From assembly GCA_010093485.1 (NCBI GenBank), contig MU001512.1:642842-706841 (forward strand): 64,000 nt of DNA, in the 5' to 3' direction. The position numbers and the translations under genes are program-made. The stretch comes from Karstenula rhodostoma CBS 690.94. Lineage: Eukaryota; Ascomycota; Dothideomycetes; Pleosporales; Didymosphaeriaceae. Below are positions 10,901 through 21,569 of this stretch, one piece after another. Under the pieces are notes generated by a model, which had not been told where the DNA came from, did not search any database, and saw only the letters and a list, made by a program, of their open reading frames with translations. Numbering within the stretch: the stretch's first letter is position 1; each line of letters opens with the position of its first letter.

Positions 10901-12446
10901 TGGAGGGCCTTGCACAATGGCCAACTTCTTAGTCATGATTCGCTTCAGTGCTTTAGACTGGGAACTGTCCAAAGTTAAATTGTCGCCGGTCGGCCATTCC
11001 TGGAGAATGTCCACGTCTTGAAACTGATCCGCTTCATTCAAACTGACGAGGGGACTCAGATCGGTGTGAGGATTCAGTCGAACGTAATCCGGCGGCTTGA
11101 CAACTCTCTCAGCTTCTACGAGATGCTCCGATAGAGGAAATGGTTCTCGCATCATATGCTGCAGAGCAAGGAGAGTGTGGCGACTTGCTTCGAAGAACGA
11201 TGACCGAGACTCGACCATGATCCATTTCCGTGCAGGGTCCCAGTCCTAAGGTGCGGGCACAAAGTCAGTGTGAGTCAAGACAGGATGGTGTACGTCTCAG
11301 CTAAGCGAGAGAAGCTCTCTCCGTTGCAAGAAAGATGCATACACTTTGTATCCGGCAGTTTGCTTACATATTGTTCTGGGTGAACGAAAAACAGGTCTAT
11401 TTCTGGGGGATTGTTCGATTCGAGCGCAGTAAGAGGCCGCGCGCCGACAATCGCGAGAAGGCATTTAGAAGGATCCTGGAAGGCATCGTCCGCTGGTGAC
11501 AGCGCAACAAGTGTACCCGTAATGAGACGTTTCGATTGATTCCACCGAATGAGTTTCTTGACGCGACTGAGGGAGAACGCAACCTTGGCAGAAAGGCCAC
11601 GGAAGGAGAACTGTACAGCTTTCAAGTACACCTGGAGGACCGCGTTAGAGAAGGTCACATAGATGACAAGGCTATAACTCGGCCGCTGACTTACTGGTTC
11701 ATAGATGCCGATTCCACTCGACGGGGGATAATCTGATTCGTCTCGCCAGGGATCCTTTCTGACCTCTTCAACAGCTTGTCGCAGTGGGCGGACAGCATCT
11801 TCGCGGAGAAGATCGTAATGCGTACCGAGGTACTCTTCTTTGGACTCGTAGTTGCCCTCCACTTTGTTCTGACGAAGCTCTTCGTTGAAGTCGATAATTT
11901 GTTCGCCGACTGTGAAGCCAATGGAGCTGTCTGGCAAGAGCTCAGAAATCGTCGGAATCTCTGGTTTGTTGACCCAAGAGCCAGCGTTGGCTACTGGCTT
12001 GTTTGCATCCTGACAATACTTCCATATGTCCCCGTTGATACGTGAAGGCCTGGCTAAAGGGGCAATGTCAAGGTCAGGATAGTCGTCTTCATGGTGTGGT
12101 TGACCCGCACGGAAGCGCTCCGTGAGATGCGGATTCATGCTCAAACCTGCCGAGTTAGATACTGGTCCGCGATGGATTGTGTGTCCTGGGCTAACAGGGA
12201 AGTGATCAAAGCTGAGAGGGCTTTTGACACTGTGGATAAGGAGGATCCAGAGAAAGCACGTAATTGAGGACTTCCGGCCTTTTTATTACGTGCGGAGGGA
12301 AAACATGTGCTACACAAGCTGTCGTTGGCAAACTGCTTACCGTACTCGTCTCCGCCGACCCCAGCAGCAAGCGCGCCGTAAATATTGGCGCTGCGAGACC
12401 GGTTGTTCGGCTGGCCTCCTCGGCCCCAGCCTTTCTTCTTCGGCAT
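7945..12446 (-). CDS. NFX1-type zinc-finger RNA helicase, Hrr1/ZNFX1-like (superfamily 1, Upf1-like)
   Basis: A predicted SF1 RNA helicase of the ZNFX1/Hrr1 group. In fission yeast Hrr1 works with the RNA-dependent RNA polymerase complex in RNAi-directed heterochromatin; that role is inferred here. There are six exons: 12446..12341, 12146..11368, 11245..10700, 10635..10417, 10305..9080 and 8980..7945. The introns are 194, 122, 64, 111 and 99 bp. The join gives 1303 residues and stays in frame. Walker A GPPGTGKT is at 408-415. Motif II is IEEAAE (about 734) in place of DEAD, as in ZNFX1. Motif III VGDHQQLRP, motif V TVDSYQGEENDIV and motif VI VALSRAR follow. C-terminal to the helicase is a short Cys/His cluster of NFX1 type (CGESCRCLLPCGHTCMLTCH and two CxxxC-rich blocks). 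A 150-residue Pro/Ser-rich tail ends the protein. The start MPKKKGWGRGG is basic and Gly-rich. Confidence 0.93.
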
Positions 12447-13448
12447 TTGCGCGAATTGGCGTTGTTTGCGTGTGCAGCGCGCGGCGGTGTGGTGAGCTTA
12501 ATCAAAGGTGGTGGTGGGGACGCGTCGGTTTGGTGGAGGTGCGCTGAGCACAAACGGAAGGAGCTGGCTGTCAACAAAGACAAACGGAAGGAGCGGTATC
12601 GGATGAAGCTTGTAGTCGCAGTGAAGGTGGAACATAATGTTAGATGAAGGCCAATTTGCAAGTCGGCACAAACAAGCAAACAAGCAAACAAACAAACGAG
12701 GAATGAATTGGAGACGGAGGCAGAGATGGCAAGAGGACGTTCATGAGCTAGTCGGCGCTGTAGAATGCAGAAGAAGATGAGTGAGCTCTTGAGCTCCAAG
12801 AAGGCAAGCTACCCATGCGCCCATGTACATGTGCCGATTTCATACGTTTTCGCCCATCCTGCCTTTCCGTCCTCCACATGATACATCGCGCTTGAGCTGA
12901 AAGATTACCGCATACGTCTTGTCACAACGAGAAAAGCTGCAAGCAGTTATGGGAGCCAACAATCTAGCGGGTAGCTTTCACAGTGCGCAACGCAAGATGG
13001 CAGTGGTCGGTGTGTGTCAGGGGCGAGATCATGGCTATTGATGAATACTGTTCGGCAGCTATTACATGTGTAGCCCTTGATCGCAGGTAGTGTTTTCAAT
13101 TCCCGGGATAGCAGTGACGTACGATTACGTGGAACCGCCATCAGTCGAGGTCGAAGTGGATGTTGAGGTTGAGGTTGAGGTTGAGGTGAGCTTCGTTGGC
13201 TTTCTGCTTGGCGTTCCCCTGCGAAGATCCCTGACCCGCTCCGCAGCTTGTAGCCGAGAGCTCCATCGTAGCACGTCTTCGAGCAACGCGACCGCGACCG
13301 CGAGCTCTACAGCTGCACGCGCATGCGTTGTTCCCCTCCCATGTGTTGTTCGTCTCCGTAACCAAATTGTACGGGTTCTAGCACACGTCGCGCATTTCCG
13401 GTCCTAGTAGCCTCCCCGCACGCCGCGGCCAAGGTTCATGTGAGCAGC
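12447..13448. other. Divergent intergenic region between the helicase gene and SPT8
   Basis: One kilobase shared by two divergent promoters. It contains an acaagcaa-type simple repeat at about 12669-12698 and four gttgag units at 13162-13187. No convincing gene seen; open frames here are compositional. Confidence 0.6.
13162..13187 (+). repeat. (gttgag)n short hexamer repeat
   Basis: Four consecutive gttgag units plus a partial one, about 260 bases upstream of the SPT8 start codon. It is not a canonical telomere repeat. Confidence 0.85.
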
Positions 13449-15550
13449 ATGAACTTCGACGACGAAGATGATAATGGAGCAGGTCGCTTTCCCTCCACCT
13501 GTACTGCCCTCGCGAAACTGACTAGAAGGAACAGGCTCCCAAGATTCGGGCTCCGAGAACGATGCTGACGAGGTCATGGAAGACGTAGACGACGGCGACG
13601 CAGACGGCGATGCTGACGGAGATGGTGATGGAGACGACGGAGACGACGACGGCGATGATGGCGATGGAGACGATGACGATGGCAACGGGGACAATGACGA
13701 CGATGACCAGGACGATCCAGACAGTCCCTCGCAACGGCCGCGCAACGGCTCTTCTGCCATGCCAGGCCCCTCGAGAACAGACACGAACCCCACAGTCACC
13801 CTCACCTCCCCTTCACCGCGAGCTGCCGAATCAGGAGGAGGTCTGCCCTTCCGACCGAGCGTGCGCCAGGAGGCCCTCAATGCGCCCGTCTACGACATAA
13901 TCCCTACCATCGCAGCCCCGCACAGCACGTCTATAAACGCCGTTACCGCAACGCCGGATATGCGGTGGGTGTTTAGCGGAGGCGCAGATGGATACATAAG
14001 AAGGTTCAATTGGATTGATACTGCCAACGGCAAACTGGCCCTCACCGTGGCGCAGCGGCATCCGTTTGTTGACAGTGTTACAAAAGCTGGGGTGCTCCTT
14101 AGCTACTGGGAGAACGAAGACTCGGACCGCAATGAAGACACCTCCACCCTCTCGCCAGTTTACTCGCTCGCCGTGCACCACCAATCACTTTGGCTTCTAT
14201 CTGGACTGGAGTCTGGAGGCATAAACTTGCAGTCTGTGCGACATGAAGAAGGCAAGCGGATACACACTCTTCGAAAGCACACCTCGGCCGTGTCTGTTCT
14301 GACACTTGCACAAGACGAGACGTCGGTGCTCTCAGGAAGTTGGGACAAGACTATCAACGACTGGGATCTTAACACGGGCCAAGTGAAAAGACGCTTTGAA
14401 ACAAGTGGTGGTCAGATCTCTGCAATTGAGCAACGACCGATTTCTACCCTGTCTATTCCGCAGGACACAGACATAGTACCAGTCTCAAATGGCACATTTT
14501 CGTCTAATAATGCATCTCGCCCACAAGCCAATGGTCTCTCCAACGGCGTCGGGTCATCCAACCGGCCCTCGGCCGCAGAAACGAACGGGATCGAAGACGC
14601 TGCTGGATCGCCTGAGGACTCATTGTTCGGCGACAAGGACTCGCTGTTCGGTGATGACAAGGATCCATCTAATGGCCCATCAGCGCTCGCGCCATTTGGT
14701 GACGACGAGGAGGACGAATTCTCAAGAGCCATTGCCAATGGTATTCAACAGGCAGACGAAGCTGCAAACGCTGGTATGGATATGATGGACCTTGGTGGCC
14801 CTGTTCAAGCTCTCGCTCGGGAACAATCACCCGAGGCCTTGAAGGAACCCCCAGGGCCTGCCGAAGCCGAAATCATGGTCAACGGAGTGACCGACGGTCT
14901 ATCGAGCACACTTGTGAACGGCCTTCCACACTCGGAAGAAATATCAGGGTTGGCTGGTACGAGCTCAATGCAGGCTGAACAACCGGCTTCCTCTGAAACA
15001 ACGTTTTTCGACGCGGCGATTGATGGCACAGTTCGCATCTGGGATCGACGGCAATCGAATCCAATCGCTCGCATAGCGCCACCTCGGAATACTCCCCCAT
15101 GGTGTATGAACGCCTGCTGGTCACCGGACGGCAACTTCATCTATGCAGGCCGAAGAAACGGTACTGTCGACGAATACAGCCTGCACAAAAGCCTGCGGGA
15201 ACCTCGAAGAACCTTCAAATTCCCCGGCGTCAGTGGTGCCGTGAGCGCTGTGCGGACGATGCCCAATGGGCGCCATCTTGTTTGGTACGTTTGACTTCGC
15301 TCATCTGTAACACAACTAACTTGACCAAAGTGCTTCCTACGACATTTTGCGATTATACGATCTTCATGAGCAAGAAAACAAAAATCTCGCTGTTCCTTTC
15401 TTAATCGTGCCGGGTCACCGAACAGGTGTAATTTCGCAGCTGTACCTTGATCCTACATGCCAGTTCATGATATCAACCGGTGGCAACAGAGGCTGGGAAG
15501 GGAGTTCGACGGAGGTTTTGCTCGGATACGAGATTGGCATTCCGTCTTGA
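13449..15550 (+). CDS. SPT8: Spt8, WD40 subunit of the SAGA coactivator complex
   Basis: Nuclear WD40 protein that links SAGA to TATA-binding protein. Model: exons 13449..13482, 13526..15284 and 15331..15550, 670 residues. The second intron (46 bp, gtacgt..ctaac..aag) is secure. The first is 43 bp with a weak gtcgct donor and a tandem acceptor (tag, then aag three bases later), so residue 13 is uncertain by one codon. The N-terminus is a long Asp/Gly run encoded by gac/gat triplets (13576-13715), typical of Spt8. WD repeats follow, with the motifs VFSGGADGYIRRFNW, VLSGSWDKTINDWDLNTGQ and FFDAAIDGTVRIWDRRQSN. An acidic, low-complexity insertion with two DSLFGD(K/D) copies lies between the repeats, and FIYAGRRNGTVDEY precedes the last. 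If the first intron is wrong, translation would start at the internal ATG 13576. Confidence 0.9.
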
Positions 15551-16210
15551 TGTGCTTTTGGTATACCCTTGGTCGCGGCGTTGCGGTATACTTTTTTTTA
15601 TATGGATCGATGCTGCCGGGGATAGGAGCATCTTTAGCATTGCAGATCTGTACCTATCAATGTAATACCTGCCTTGCGGGCATTCGCATCATCGAGGACT
15701 ATTCTGTGCCTTGCAAGGCTAGTGCGCTTACATAGGGCGCTGAGAGCAGGGATCTCAGCCGTGTTCCGTGGCGCACGCGCGCCGCCTATGAACCAAAATC
15801 GTCCAATCCTGGTAGCGAAATGCGCCGCCACGAAAACAAGCCAGCTTGTACCGTTCACCTTTAAAGGCCGAGTCCCCGAAGAGATGGGCGACTGTATCTG
15901 TTGCCCGTATCCGTCGCGAATTTTGGGTGGAAAGGAGCCTCGCGGACGCATTTTTGAGACTGCGCGTAACACGTCACTGGAGGAACGCGCACGAACTATC
16001 CATGCTACCAGCGCGACGCAACTCGACAGTGGGAGGAGCGGTGCGCTGCGTGAAATAAAACGAAATCCCGAGGCAGGAGCGTGTTAGTGAATCGTGCCTT
16101 ACAGCTACGGAATCTTCCAATAATTCGTGTCGACCCTCACACACCTCTCGGTCTACCACCAAAGACAATATTCATTTCGCATTCGTTGACAATTCGCCGC
16201 ATCGTTAAAC
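15551..16210. other. Intergenic region, SPT8 to IPK1
   Basis: 660 bases between two genes read in the same direction. No gene, repeat or RNA seen. Confidence 0.5.
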
Positions 16211-17707
16211 ATGGATTCTGAGGAACCCCAACAAGGCCTCTCCGCAAACGAAAATTCGGACGCTACGAGCGAGGCAGCCCAAGAGTCTGCATCAGCTTCG
16301 CCATCATTACACGAACCTAGAATTCGCTGCCGTCCGATCAGCTACCAAGATATCGGCGAGACATCAAACAGCGTTCGCTTCGAATTTCTCGCAGAGGGCG
16401 CCGCCAATGCAGTCTTTCGGGTGGTTCCATATTCATCACGCGGTGGCGAGAAATCTTTCGTCTTTGTGGATGATCAGGGCAACATATTGGATAAAGAAAA
16501 GCTCGCTAAGAAGGTCCTCCGAATGAGCAAGGGCAGACCTAAAACGCTGAAATATGAGGAGATCATGGAGGGCTTCGAGACAGAGGTCAAGCCATTGTTT
16601 CGCAAGACCGAGCCATCGCAGGAAAGAGCCCCAGGTCGGAGCACCGCTACCAACCTCTCGATCAATGAGTCCTTCGAGGAATTCATCATGACCCACGAGG
16701 GCGTCGCGATAGCACCCGAAGCCATCAAAGCACTGATTGCCGAATTGCACACGCATTGCCCTAACAACAGGCATATAGAACCTCATCACCTAGAGGAGAG
16801 GGGCATCCTGCTGCCAGACATGTCTTCGGTTCCCGGTTCGGTTACCACCATCGAGATCAAGCCCAAATGGCTACTTCAATCGCCAAACGCACCGCGAGAT
16901 GCATATCGCTGCCGTACATGCGCGCTTCAGACCTCGAGACAATCCGAGAAACCCTACGAAGGACCCTGGATATGTCCGCTGGCGCTTGTGGCCGGCAACA
17001 AAGCTGCAATCGAGCCATATATCCGTTACCGATCGCTTCGAACCCTGAACGAGAGACCCGACAAAAATGTCATGCGTATGTATAAATATTTCAGTTTAGT
17101 CGACTACCGTATGATGTGGCAGGTGGATGAAGTAGCGCCCCGGTACATGTCCAAAAGACACACGAAGACGTTGCTTGAGGAGCTAGCCCGAAGGTGGAAG
17201 ATTCGGAATAGAGTCCCCAAGCGTGTTCGTGGTTTGTTCTACCCCAGCATCGACGACACAAGCCCCAAATTCCTCGAACTTGTCACTAATGCATCAACAG
17301 AGCCACCCTCAAATGACGCGGTAGAAGCCATCGTCCAACGCGCAGTCCCCTATCTCATAACCGGCCCCGGCCACAAGATACTCCAGCACATTCGCTACCT
17401 CCAAGGCCAGCTCGACCCGGAAGGCGTGCTCTGTCGTCCTATGTCGTCCAAAAAGGAGGACCGTCTTCGCCTCGCCATGACGCTGAGGGACTGCTCGCTG
17501 TTTATCCGCATCCCTTGGGCCGACCAGAACGCGCCGATCGATGCTAAACTCGGCGATCTAGATTTCAAGTCGCCTGGTAAAATGCGCGATTGGTTCAAGA
17601 AGGAGGAAGGGTTGCTACATGGAGGATGGTATGTGAATTTGGAGAGCGGGATGGACGAGTGCTGGATTGCGCAGGGTTGGAAGAAGTATGTGCCGCATCA
17701 CTTTTGA
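16211..17707 (+). CDS. IPK1: Inositol-pentakisphosphate 2-kinase
   Basis: Makes phytate (InsP6) from Ins(1,3,4,5,6)P5 using ATP; in yeast it is nuclear and supports mRNA export. Single exon, 498 residues. The N-lobe nucleotide-binding turn EGAANAVFRV is at about residues 62-71. The diagnostic IEIKPKWLLQSP motif (E215 onward) is followed by the zinc-site segment YRCRTCALQ. The C-lobe motif DLDFKSPGKMRDWFKKEE is near the end, with HGGWYVN after it. The order fits the Ins_P5_2-kin family and the length is within the fungal range. The first 40 residues are Ser/Glu-rich and probably disordered. Confidence 0.92.
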   Translation: MDSEEPQQGLSANENSDATSEAAQESASASPSLHEPRIRCRPISYQDIGETSNSVRFEFLAEGAANAVFRVVPYSSRGGEKSFVFVDDQGNILDKEKLAKKVLRMSKGRPKTLKYEEIMEGFETEVKPLFRKTEPSQERAPGRSTATNLSINESFEEFIMTHEGVAIAPEAIKALIAELHTHCPNNRHIEPHHLEERGILLPDMSSVPGSVTTIEIKPKWLLQSPNAPRDAYRCRTCALQTSRQSEKPYEGPWICPLALVAGNKAAIEPYIRYRSLRTLNERPDKNVMRMYKYFSLVDYRMMWQVDEVAPRYMSKRHTKTLLEELARRWKIRNRVPKRVRGLFYPSIDDTSPKFLELVTNASTEPPSNDAVEAIVQRAVPYLITGPGHKILQHIRYLQGQLDPEGVLCRPMSSKKEDRLRLAMTLRDCSLFIRIPWADQNAPIDAKLGDLDFKSPGKMRDWFKKEEGLLHGGWYVNLESGMDECWIAQGWKKYVPHHF

Positions 17708-17836
17708 GGTTTCCGATTCTGAAAGGGGATACGTCAAGGCGCGTTTAGGCGTGTTCGATTTGTTGCGATATACCCATTCGTCGCCAGGTTCCGTCCTGTA
17801 CTATAAGTAAAGCAAACATCTCGAACCTCAAAATCA

Positions 17837-19360
17837 ATGCGACGAGCGCTACTCCCACGGCTTTTCAAGTGTGTGTCGTTGCACTGGAAAGCGTTGACAC
17901 CTGCCCCACCCATATCAGGCTTACTGAGAGCCATCTTACAGTCTCCCAAGATTGCAGGAATGGTAGAAGAGCTACATTTCCACGCGCACGGCTACGGCGA
18001 AACCGTCGCATTCCCTAATCGGAAAAAATCGAATGTTTACCGTCTGCCCGACCGCACGAAATATCTTCGCGAAGATATGCCGAGAGCTGATAATTTCGAG
18101 CCTGAGACCATACAACTCTTCCGGGAAGCGTACCGAAGCATGCAGATACCTGGAATTGAACGCGAACAAACGCTCAAAGATGACCACCTGCTTGACATGA
18201 TCATTGTCACGGTCATAGCAAGTTGTCAGAATGTTAAGGTACTCCGACTGGATGTAGACTTCCTCCACCAGAACACGTTCCTCCCAAAGGCGCTTGGGCA
18301 TCTCCTCAATACCGATTCTGGAAGCATGCCCACAACTCACGGTGCTTTCACGAAGTTAACAAGTGTCCAACTTGACCCGACAAATGTTATCTGGAACTCG
18401 AACGGAAAAGATCGGATTGAGTACCCACTCACATCCTATCTTCCGTTCTTCTATTTACCGTCGCTTGAAACGTTCTCTGCGCCACTTTCAGATCGCAGGG
18501 ATATCCACAAGAAACGCGCTTCAGACCAGTCTCCAAGAAAATGGCCAGCGTCACCTCCACCCGTTTTCACTCTTCGCACGCTCAAACTGTGCCGCACCTT
18601 GGCCGACCCCGTCACATTGACGTTCCTCCTCGCGCAGACACCGTACCTAGAAAGCCTCACCTACGATTTCCACCGTAACGGCACCATGTTGTTCGACTGC
18701 GTACAGTTGCGGTGCGCACTGCATTCCGTTGCCGCCACGCTGAGGTCCCTCACCATCTCCTACGAAGTTTTCGCGACCGAAGCATACGAATACACCGACA
18801 TGAGCGAATACCTCGTCAACCACCAAGGACTAGGCTCACTGCATTTCCTCTCCCACCTCACCAACCTCGAAATCGCCCTCCCCATCTTACTAGGCTGGAA
18901 AGACACAGCGGGCTTGCGTCTCGCAGCCGCGCTACCCGCCAGTCTAGACACATTCTGCTTGCGGGACGACTGCATGGACTACATGAACAATGTGTGGTGG
19001 GAGGAAGTCACAATCGAGGAAGTGCGGCACTGGATGGAGCAAAAATCAACTACGCCAGGAAGCTGCACACCCCATCTCCAGCGGTTCGGATTCAGAATGT
19101 GCGAGTCGGAAGGCGAGCAGTGGAACAAACACCACCACCAAATCCTCATGGATATCTGTAAAGCAGCGGGCGTGCAGTGGTGGTCCGAGAGGCAGCGGGA
19201 TTTAGACGGGGGCTGGGACGACGTCGACCACCCGGAGCGTGCGCAGGATAAGATCATGGGGTGGGCGGGGTACGTGTATCCCGAGGGTGAGATGGGCAGC
19301 CGGGTGAAGCGCGCTCTACAAGACTCTGTAGAGACCGAAACATTCTCTGAAGACTCTTGA
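17837..19360 (+). CDS. Hypothetical protein, F-box/LRR-like
   Basis: A single open frame of 507 residues with good codon periodicity. I do not recognise a specific function. The first 60 residues (RRALLPRLFKCVSLHWKAL, then LLRAILQSPKIAGMVEELHF) resemble the part of fungal F-box proteins that follows the F-box, where an exposed-strand leucine pattern begins. The body continues with LRSLTISYE and LTNLEIALPILLGWK repeats. No F-box is visible before the ATG, and the frame closes with a stop about 30 bases upstream. It may have lost the F-box or have a missed 5' exon. It ends in an acidic tail. Confidence 0.7.
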   Translation: MRRALLPRLFKCVSLHWKALTPAPPISGLLRAILQSPKIAGMVEELHFHAHGYGETVAFPNRKKSNVYRLPDRTKYLREDMPRADNFEPETIQLFREAYRSMQIPGIEREQTLKDDHLLDMIIVTVIASCQNVKVLRLDVDFLHQNTFLPKALGHLLNTDSGSMPTTHGAFTKLTSVQLDPTNVIWNSNGKDRIEYPLTSYLPFFYLPSLETFSAPLSDRRDIHKKRASDQSPRKWPASPPPVFTLRTLKLCRTLADPVTLTFLLAQTPYLESLTYDFHRNGTMLFDCVQLRCALHSVAATLRSLTISYEVFATEAYEYTDMSEYLVNHQGLGSLHFLSHLTNLEIALPILLGWKDTAGLRLAAALPASLDTFCLRDDCMDYMNNVWWEEVTIEEVRHWMEQKSTTPGSCTPHLQRFGFRMCESEGEQWNKHHHQILMDICKAAGVQWWSERQRDLDGGWDDVDHPERAQDKIMGWAGYVYPEGEMGSRVKRALQDSVETETFSEDS

Positions 19361-19447
19361 TGAGGTGTCTTGTGCGCTGGGCTGGGTCAGAAACTGGGTT
19401 AGGTCGTGTTGGCACGGACGCACCTCATCTGATACTGCTTTTAGGCT

Positions 19448-19832
19448 CGGCTGATACTGCTAGCCGAAATCACATTGTGAACATGTTCAACGCTGACCTG
19501 ATACTGCACCAGGTACATGATGTAGACGTTCGACTGCGCGTGGCAAGGGCTAGAATATGCTATAAGATAGTAGCGATTTAATGTGTACAAGACTTTTGAT
19601 GGTGGGTTGGATTAGGTTCGAGAGCAGTATCAGGTCAGGTTAGGTAAAAAGCAGTATCAGGTCAGGTCAGATGAAAAGCAGTACCAGGTCAGGTCAGGTA
19701 CAAAACCCAAGTCAGCTCAGGCCCAAAGCTAGGTCAAGTCAGGCTAGGTTGCCAAGCAGTCCCCCGACCCTTCGGCTGAAACTGCCAAGCGAGAACCACG
19801 TTATGAACATTTTCGAAGCTGACCTGTTACTG
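19448..19832. repeat. Diverged 60-bp direct repeat pair (19448-19507 and 19773-19832)
   Basis: Both copies start cggctga(t/a)actgc, share a tgaacat(g/t)ttc centre and end gctgacctg(a/t)tactgc. I estimate about 80% identity by eye. A partial third match (gaacatgttcaa) occurs near 20087-20098. The decamer ctgatactgc recurs at 19431, 19451, 19974 and 20013. Confidence 0.85.
19624..19705 (+). repeat. Three tandem 27-bp units, gcagtatcaggtcagg type
   Basis: Copies start at 19624, 19651 and 19678 and differ by a few substitutions near their 3' ends. The first ten bases are the reverse complement of the ctgatactgc decamer repeated in direct orientation on both sides, so the interval is an interleaved direct and inverted array. 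Confidence 0.92.
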
Positions 19833-21569
19833 CTCACAATTAAATTGAAGACAGTGTCTGAGCCAGAGTGATAGGCCTGGATGCGATCAGGACTAGGCTA
19901 TGCTGTCTCTCGCGAATTGTTACGCGTGTGGAGGAGGGTTTAGATGTTGGATTAGGTAAGCAGACACCTCGTCTGATACTGCTCTTAGCGTTGGTTTGGG
20001 AAGCAGCTCGCCTGATACTGCTTTTTAGCTCAGTGGATACTGCCTTTGAGCTCAGCACATACTGCATGAGCTTTGGATAGGGTGCGAACATGTTCAAATC
20101 TGGGATGATAAGTATGATAAGGACGTTGGAAGAGGATACAAATTAGAGAGTATTTAAAAGGGTGGGAGGGTCAGAATATTGGACGGAGTAAAATTCTGGT
20201 CAGGTCGTCCGTACGCTCGACCGGGCGAAATGTTCCCGCAACTCTGTCCTGCCTGCGAGGTTTAAACTATGTTAGTGTCGGGTCGAGGTGCTGAAGAGGT
20301 AAACAAAATGACTGCGACCAATTTGAGTCAACTAGTAGGGTACATTGATTGCATAGCGGCGTAGAACTATCTGGACGAGTAATGATAACTACCAGACTGC
20401 GCACATGCCGAATTCTTCTATTTTTACTTGCCCAGACAGAATCCTAGTACCTACCTTAGACTAGTTAGGCTGCTAAGAATATTACTGTAGTGCGGGTCAC
20501 GTTGCAAATGGTGATTGGAGGATGTTGATGCCCTTGTTTAGTTTCGGATTGTACATATGGTAAGATTGTAGACGCGCTTCTCATCTACGCGAGACGCAAA
20601 GCGTAGCTAAGTATGCTTTAGTCCGACGTTGCGGCATATAGGCGGCATATCAAGATTCTTGGTATCGTACGGTTTTTATAAGAGAAGGTCACTGTCGCAT
20701 ATGTCCGATAACCAGTCCCTCGCTCAAGTCCGACCCTTCAAGCCAAAAAGTTCTCGATGGGGCTAATGGATTTGCGAAAGTCCCGGCGTTTCGTCCAAAA
20801 TCCTTATTCGTACAGTTTACCCGCCTGTATTTTGCCTCGGTCTTTCACTTGGTTGTTTACGATTATTGGCCATGGAGTGCTGATCTTCCAATCGTCAAAT
20901 GTCTTTAGTATTCACAACATGATCCTCTCTACAATTCTCTATTAGGCTATCAAGAGCACATAGCCCTGGATTTTCCCCCACTGGGAAAGCTTTGCGAAGT
21001 ATTTCGCAATCAATGCCAGTTAGTGACAGTCTTTGACGACAAATGTAGCATTTCGAATCAATTACAAAAGAAGTCCTGGGCGGCCTTACCTAAGCCCAGA
21101 AAAGAAGTTGGGATGCCTCTCGCACGACATCCTCATTACCGTACCTGACACCTCATGCCATCGCCCTACCCTGCTTCCAAGCTAGCAGGATACTTCCCGA
21201 ATTAATCAGCACTAACATAGAATTGCAGGGAACCTGGGAGGCACTCAGCCTCATCAGCCATAGCCTCTACCGCTGTCCGCGAGCGTCATGCTACTCTTGG
21301 TAACTGCCAGAGGATAGTCGTTTCACGGATAGGTGGGGTCTGTGAGAAGGATTACAGACATGTCAGTCAGGGCACTCCATGTGCGGGCAGCGGCACGCGT
21401 CACCCTTGTACAAGGCGAGGCCTACTTGATGCAGGATTGGGAGCATCGACAGGGTGTAGAAGAAATAGTATAAGAGCATCTCACCCCTTCCCCTCAGAAC
21501 ACCATCGACAAGTCAAACACTCGATCTCCGCCACCTCAAAGTACCATTCCAACCCTCACAAACGCAAAC

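Larger units (their letters stand above)
19361..21569. other. Gene-poor, repeat-bearing interval
   Basis: 2.2 kb with no supported gene. The left third (19400-20110) holds diverged direct and inverted repeats, described separately. The right part (20110-21400) is AT-richer and has only short frames with no motifs. A TATA-like element (tataag, 21469-21474) sits about 96 bases before the secreted-protein ATG. Confidence 0.6.

Noticed and set aside
13162..13187. Internal telomere repeat
   Set aside because: The unit gttgag differs from TTAGGG and only four copies are present.
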